DNA from: Sphingorhabdus profundilacus | GTDB taxonomy: Bacteria; Pseudomonadota; Alphaproteobacteria; Sphingomonadales; Sphingomonadaceae | Assembly (NCBI RefSeq): GCF_009769755.1 | Contig: NZ_SDWJ01000001.1 | Coordinates: 186,001 to 250,000 of the forward strand | Reading direction: 5' to 3' | DNA: 64,000 bases | Shown: positions 60,694 to 64,000 of the stretch, one piece after another | Numbering within the stretch: the first letter of the stretch is position 1 | Layout of the letters: every line of letters starts with the position of its first letter | The notes under the pieces: generated by a model | Told to the model about the DNA's origin: nothing | Database searches by the model: none | The model's input: only the letters and a program-made list of their open reading frames with translations | Translations under genes and position numbers: made by a program

Positions 60694-61483
60694 GCGGCTG
60701 GTCGACCGTGCTGCGGTGATTGCCGCTGTTGAGGCAGCCGCTGCATTGGCAATGACCAGTTGGCGCGACGGCGCAGCGCCCGACACGCGGGTCTGGTCAA
60801 AAAGCAACGACAGCCCGGTCAGCGATATCGATATGGAAGTAGACGTTCTGCTGAAAGAGCGCCTCACCCGCATCCTGCCCGAAGCCGCATGGCTGTCGGA
60901 AGAAACCGCGGACGACGCGGCGCGCCTGGATTCCCGTTTACTGTGGCTTGTCGACCCAATCGACGGCACGCGCGATTATGTCCGGGGACGTAATGGCTGG
61001 TGCGTTTCGGTCGCACTTGTCGCCGATGGCCAGCCATACTTCGCTATCATGGCCGCGCCTGCACAGCAGAAATTATGGGTCGCAGCGCATGGGGAAGGGG
61101 TGACCTGCAATGGAGATCGCCTCACCGGAAGTGTGCGGCAGGAGTTTGCAGGCGCGCGTGTTCCTGCCGATGAGTTGCCGAAAATCGACCATGATCTTGT
61201 AAGGGTCGCCAAGCCCAACAGCATTGCGATGCGGATGACCATGGTCGCGTGCGACCGCGCCGATCTGGTCGCGACGCTGCGCTGGGGCCATGAATGGGAC
61301 GTCGCAGCGGCGCATCTGGTGGCGCAAGAGGCGGGCGCGGTGGTATCCGATGCGCTGGGACAGCCACTGACATATAACAAGCGTGATCCAAGAGATTTTG
61401 GCCTGATCTGCTGTGCGCCGGGAATTCATGAGGCGGCGGTTCAGCGGCTTGAGGACCGGGCGCGCAAATATATGGCGCCCTAA
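60686..61483 (+). CDS. cysQ: Inositol monophosphatase-family phosphatase (CysQ-like)
   Basis: This 265-residue metal-dependent phosphatase has DSPVSDIDMEVD (about residues 45-56), the metal-binding LWLVDPIDGTRDYVRG (about 89-104) and the second motif HEWDVAAAHLVAQEAG (about 201-216). It is most like 3'(2'),5'-bisphosphate nucleotidases (CysQ), which clear PAP from sulfate assimilation, but inositol monophosphatase activity cannot be excluded. A GTG start at 60686 lies within pmbA. The stop shares CTAA with crtB. Confidence 0.85.
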   Translation: MPERLVDRAAVIAAVEAAAALAMTSWRDGAAPDTRVWSKSNDSPVSDIDMEVDVLLKERLTRILPEAAWLSEETADDAARLDSRLLWLVDPIDGTRDYVRGRNGWCVSVALVADGQPYFAIMAAPAQQKLWVAAHGEGVTCNGDRLTGSVRQEFAGARVPADELPKIDHDLVRVAKPNSIAMRMTMVACDRADLVATLRWGHEWDVAAAHLVAQEAGAVVSDALGQPLTYNKRDPRDFGLICCAPGIHEAAVQRLEDRARKYMAP

Positions 61484-62409
61484 ACCCTCGGCCGCGTCCA
61501 GAGGCCGCTTCGGTCCATGGGACGGGGGTTATTGGCGACAGCATCGGCGAATGCCGTTTTGACCCAACGGAATTTCTCGGGACGGCTGGTATATATACGC
61601 TGATCCCACGCATGTTCGCCTGCGCTGCGGACTTGCCGGGCGATATCGCCATAAATGCCGGCTGCGGACAGTACCGCCCAGCGCGCGCGAAAGGGGAGTT
61701 CGACCGCCCCAATACGCGCCGAAGCTTCATATTGCTCTGCCTCATCAGCAAGCCAGCGGCCCATCAGTGCGAGCTTTTTCCGGTTATGTGGCCGCATATG
61801 CTCGCCGGGGCCGATATCCAGTGTCGCCAGCCAGTCGTCCGGCAGGTAACACCGCCCCGCAGCATCATCCTCGGCAATATCACGCGCAATATTGGCCAAT
61901 TGGAAGGCAAGGCCGAGGTCGCATGCACGGTCGAGTGTTGCTTCCTCGTCCGGGGATACGCCCATCACCACCGCCATCATGACGCCGACTGCGCCTGCAA
62001 CATGGTAGCAATAGCGGTAAAGATCATTTTCCCGCCGGGGGTGCCAGTCGGCGGCATCCAGCGCGAAGCCTTCGATCACATCTTCGGCCATTTTTGCGGT
62101 TAATCCGCACTCGCGCGCAACAATAGCCAAGCAATCAAATGCAGGCTCGCCAGTCGGTGTGCCTTCCAATGCCTTGGCTGTCAGATCGCGGATGATGGCA
62201 AGCCGCTCCAGCGGGTCATCGACAACCGCCATCGCCCCGCCATGGTCCTGTCCGTCGGCCATGTCATCGCATTTGCGGCACCAGGCATAGAGCAACCACA
62301 CCCGTTCACGCGTCGTGCGGTCGAACAGGCGGCTGGCAAAACGGAAGGATTTGGAACCGCGCGCAATGCTTTCCTGCGCGAAAGCGACGAGCGCGGCGCG
62401 GTCTCTCAC
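61480..62409 (-). CDS. crtB: Phytoene synthase
   Basis: This 309-residue enzyme condenses two geranylgeranyl diphosphates to phytoene, the entry to carotenoids. The two Asp-rich metal sites are visible in WCRKCDDMADGQD (about residues 43-55) and ANIARDIAEDDAAGRCYLP (about 171-189), with YRYCYHVAGAVGVMM before the second. Overlaps the LOG-family gene by 4 bp upstream and converges on the cysQ-like gene. Confidence 0.95.
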   Translation of the reverse strand: MRDRAALVAFAQESIARGSKSFRFASRLFDRTTRERVWLLYAWCRKCDDMADGQDHGGAMAVVDDPLERLAIIRDLTAKALEGTPTGEPAFDCLAIVARECGLTAKMAEDVIEGFALDAADWHPRRENDLYRYCYHVAGAVGVMMAVVMGVSPDEEATLDRACDLGLAFQLANIARDIAEDDAAGRCYLPDDWLATLDIGPGEHMRPHNRKKLALMGRWLADEAEQYEASARIGAVELPFRARWAVLSAAGIYGDIARQVRSAGEHAWDQRIYTSRPEKFRWVKTAFADAVANNPRPMDRSGLWTRPRV

Positions 62410-62987
62410 AAATCGTCCGCTTTCATCTGGAAGATCGTCTTGTGCGGGACATAGGCCGCCATTTTGCCGAGCAAACCGTCCAGCGTTTCATCGACGATCA
62501 TGATCCCCGCATGTTGGGGCCGGATGAAACCGACATTGATCATCTTCGCGTTGAACGCAATCAACTCATCGTAAAAGCCCGCCACATTCAAAACACCCAC
62601 GGGTTTTTGATGATAGCCCAATTGTGACCAGCTTATCGCCTCCCACAATTCATCCATTGTGCCGACGCCGCCCGGAATAGTGATGAACCCATCGGACAAA
62701 TCGGTAAAGCGCGCCTTGCGTTCATGCATTCCCGATACGACGTACAATTGCGTGCAGCCCTTATGTGCGACTTCGGCACCAACCAACGCTTCCGGAATGA
62801 TGCCGATCACTTCGCCGCCCGCCGCCAAGGCCGAATCCGCGACCGCACCCATCAACCCCAACCGGCCACCGCCATAGACGACACCAATTCCGCGTTCGGC
62901 GAGCAAGCGCCCGACAGTGCGGGCTGTCTCGATATAGATAGTGTCCTCAGGTGTTGCCGAACCGCAATAAACCGCAAGTCGCTTCAC
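62406..62987 (-). CDS. LOG-family protein (TIGR00730), likely nucleotide phosphoribohydrolase
   Basis: This 193-residue protein has the LOG signatures GVVYGGGRLGLMGAVAD (about residues 35-51) and ITIPGGVGTMDELWEAISW (about 98-116). Bacterial LOG proteins hydrolyse 5'-nucleotide monophosphates, including cytokinin ribotides. A GTG start at 62987 overlaps the crtI stop by one base (TAGTG). It lies between crtI and crtB, so it is probably co-expressed with the carotenoid genes, although its role there is not known. Confidence 0.9.
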   Translation of the reverse strand: MKRLAVYCGSATPEDTIYIETARTVGRLLAERGIGVVYGGGRLGLMGAVADSALAAGGEVIGIIPEALVGAEVAHKGCTQLYVVSGMHERKARFTDLSDGFITIPGGVGTMDELWEAISWSQLGYHQKPVGVLNVAGFYDELIAFNAKMINVGFIRPQHAGIMIVDETLDGLLGKMAAYVPHKTIFQMKADDL

Positions 62988-64000
62988 TATTTCAAATCCT
63001 CCAAAATCAGAGCCGCCGTTGCCTTTGCGCTGCCAACGACACCGGGTATTCCTGCACCAGGATGCGTACCAGCGCCAACAAAATACAGGTTGGGAATGGC
63101 ATCGTCGCGGTTGTGCGCTCGCATATAGGCCGACTGCCATAATACCGGTTCAAGGCTAAATGCGCTGCCCAGATGCGCGGACAGGTCGCGGCCGAAATCT
63201 GCCGGTGTATAATGGAATTGGGTCATAATCCGCGAACGGATGTCGGGGATCAGGCGACGTTCCAGTTCATCCAATATCCGTTCTTTCAAGGCGTCGGCCA
63301 CATCACCATCCCAATCGAGCGGTGCCTTGCCCATATGGGCAACGGGCGCGAGCACGTAGAAGGTCGAGCAACCTTCAGGCGCAAGGCTTGGGTCGGTGAC
63401 GGTGGGATGATGCAGATAAAGCGAGAAATCCTTGGGCAGCACGCCATTTTTGTAAATGTCGTCGAGCAAGCCTTTATACCGCGGGCCGAACAGGATCATG
63501 TGATGGGGAATGCCCGGCCAGGTGCCTTTGATACCCAGATGCAAAACGAACAGCGACGGCGACCAGCTTTTCCGGTTCAGCGACTTTGCCGCGCGCTCGC
63601 CGCGCTTATTGCTGGTGAGCAGATCCCGATATGTATGCATCAAATCGCCGTTGGATGCAGCAACATCGCAATCCATGCGCCAACCCGATTTGGTGCGAAC
63701 GCCGATGACTTTGTCGCCGCGCGTTTCGATTTCTTCCACCGGGTCACCCAGCCTTAGTGTACCGCCAAGCCGTTCAAAATGCGTAACCATCGCAGCGACC
63801 AGCCTGTTGGTACCGCCCTTGGCAAACCAGACTCCGCCTTCTTTTTCAATCGTGTGGATCAGGGCGTAAATCGCGCTGGTCGACATAGGGTTTCCGCCCA
63901 CCAAAAGCGTATGGAAAGACAGGGCTTCGCGCAGCTTTTCGTCTTTGACGTAAGAGGATACGATCGAATAGACCGAGCGCCACGCCTGATATTTCATCAA
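62987..64000 (-). CDS. crtI: Phytoene desaturase, N-terminus beyond the window
   Basis: This partial FAD enzyme (337 residues seen) dehydrogenates phytoene towards lycopene. The visible part covers the middle and C-terminus: VGGNPMSTSAIYALIHTIEKEGG in part, RLGDPVEEIETRGDKVIGV, and the FAD-binding end FVGAGTHPGAGIPGVVGSAKA (in part, about 310-328 of the fragment). The NAD/FAD-binding Rossmann start lies beyond position 64000. Its stop overlaps the LOG-family start by one base. Confidence 0.93.
   Translation of the reverse strand: MMKYQAWRSVYSIVSSYVKDEKLREALSFHTLLVGGNPMSTSAIYALIHTIEKEGGVWFAKGGTNRLVAAMVTHFERLGGTLRLGDPVEEIETRGDKVIGVRTKSGWRMDCDVAASNGDLMHTYRDLLTSNKRGERAAKSLNRKSWSPSLFVLHLGIKGTWPGIPHHMILFGPRYKGLLDDIYKNGVLPKDFSLYLHHPTVTDPSLAPEGCSTFYVLAPVAHMGKAPLDWDGDVADALKERILDELERRLIPDIRSRIMTQFHYTPADFGRDLSAHLGSAFSLEPVLWQSAYMRAHNRDDAIPNLYFVGAGTHPGAGIPGVVGSAKATAALILEDLK

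Overview
The window looks like a chromosomal segment of a sphingomonad (Alphaproteobacteria, order Sphingomonadales). The evidence is the two TonB-dependent receptors with Sphingomonas-type signal and plug regions, the crtI/crtB carotenoid genes, a plant/alphaproteobacterial-type glutamate-cysteine ligase, the compact layout full of ATGA and CTAA overlaps, and several dispersed palindromic repeat families, one of which reads as HPELVSGS...KQVQHDG when translated. The genus cannot be fixed from sequence reading alone. Most of the window is core chromosome; clear accessory material is limited to a few inserts. No phage, transposase, CRISPR array or rRNA operon was seen.

Layout. 0-8.6 kb: apt, a DUF2975/HTH pair with a coupled 28-codon ORF, then the translation/transcription block rplL-rplJ, rplA-rplK, nusG, secE (minus strand) and tRNA-Trp. 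This block is broken by a plus-strand NTF2-like/GNAT/nitrilase operon and by a DUF808 gene, and rpoBC does not follow rplL. 8.7-20.6 kb: a TonB receptor, gshA, a 5 kb insert of three large secreted P-domain/DUF11/CshA-type proteins, then rsmE, ubiA and an aldo/keto reductase. 20.8-28 kb: a phosphate region with ppx-ppk divergent from a TonB receptor-phytase operon, with a candidate Pho box between them. 28-32.3 kb: a thioesterase, an unusual alpha/beta-hydrolase-flavin reductase fusion, and mmsA-mmsB of valine catabolism. 32.7-40.3 kb: tRNA-Lys, the rod-shape operon mreB-mreC-mreD-mrdA-rodA, and divergent mutL.

40.3-51.3 kb: an AT-richer island with one unfamiliar membrane-anchored protein and a tRNA-like fragment, then a His/Met-rich outer-membrane protein, ychF, pth, rplY, a TSUP permease with an Rrf2 regulator, an LD-carboxypeptidase, a CPBP protease, a TraB/GumN protein and a second HTH/membrane-protein pair. 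51.4-64 kb: glyQ-glyS, ppdK, tRNA-Arg, queC-queE, pmbA, a cysQ-like phosphatase, and crtI-LOG-crtB, with crtI cut by the window end.

The main points of interest are glyS, whose reading frame carries two different repeat elements and a block of AT-rich codons; the three-gene surface-protein insert with a shared C-terminal module; the Pho-box-like site in front of the receptor-phytase operon; the hydrolase-flavin reductase fusion that seems to have lost part of its catalytic triad; and the paired small-regulator/membrane-protein operons whose candidate operators overlap their -10 boxes.
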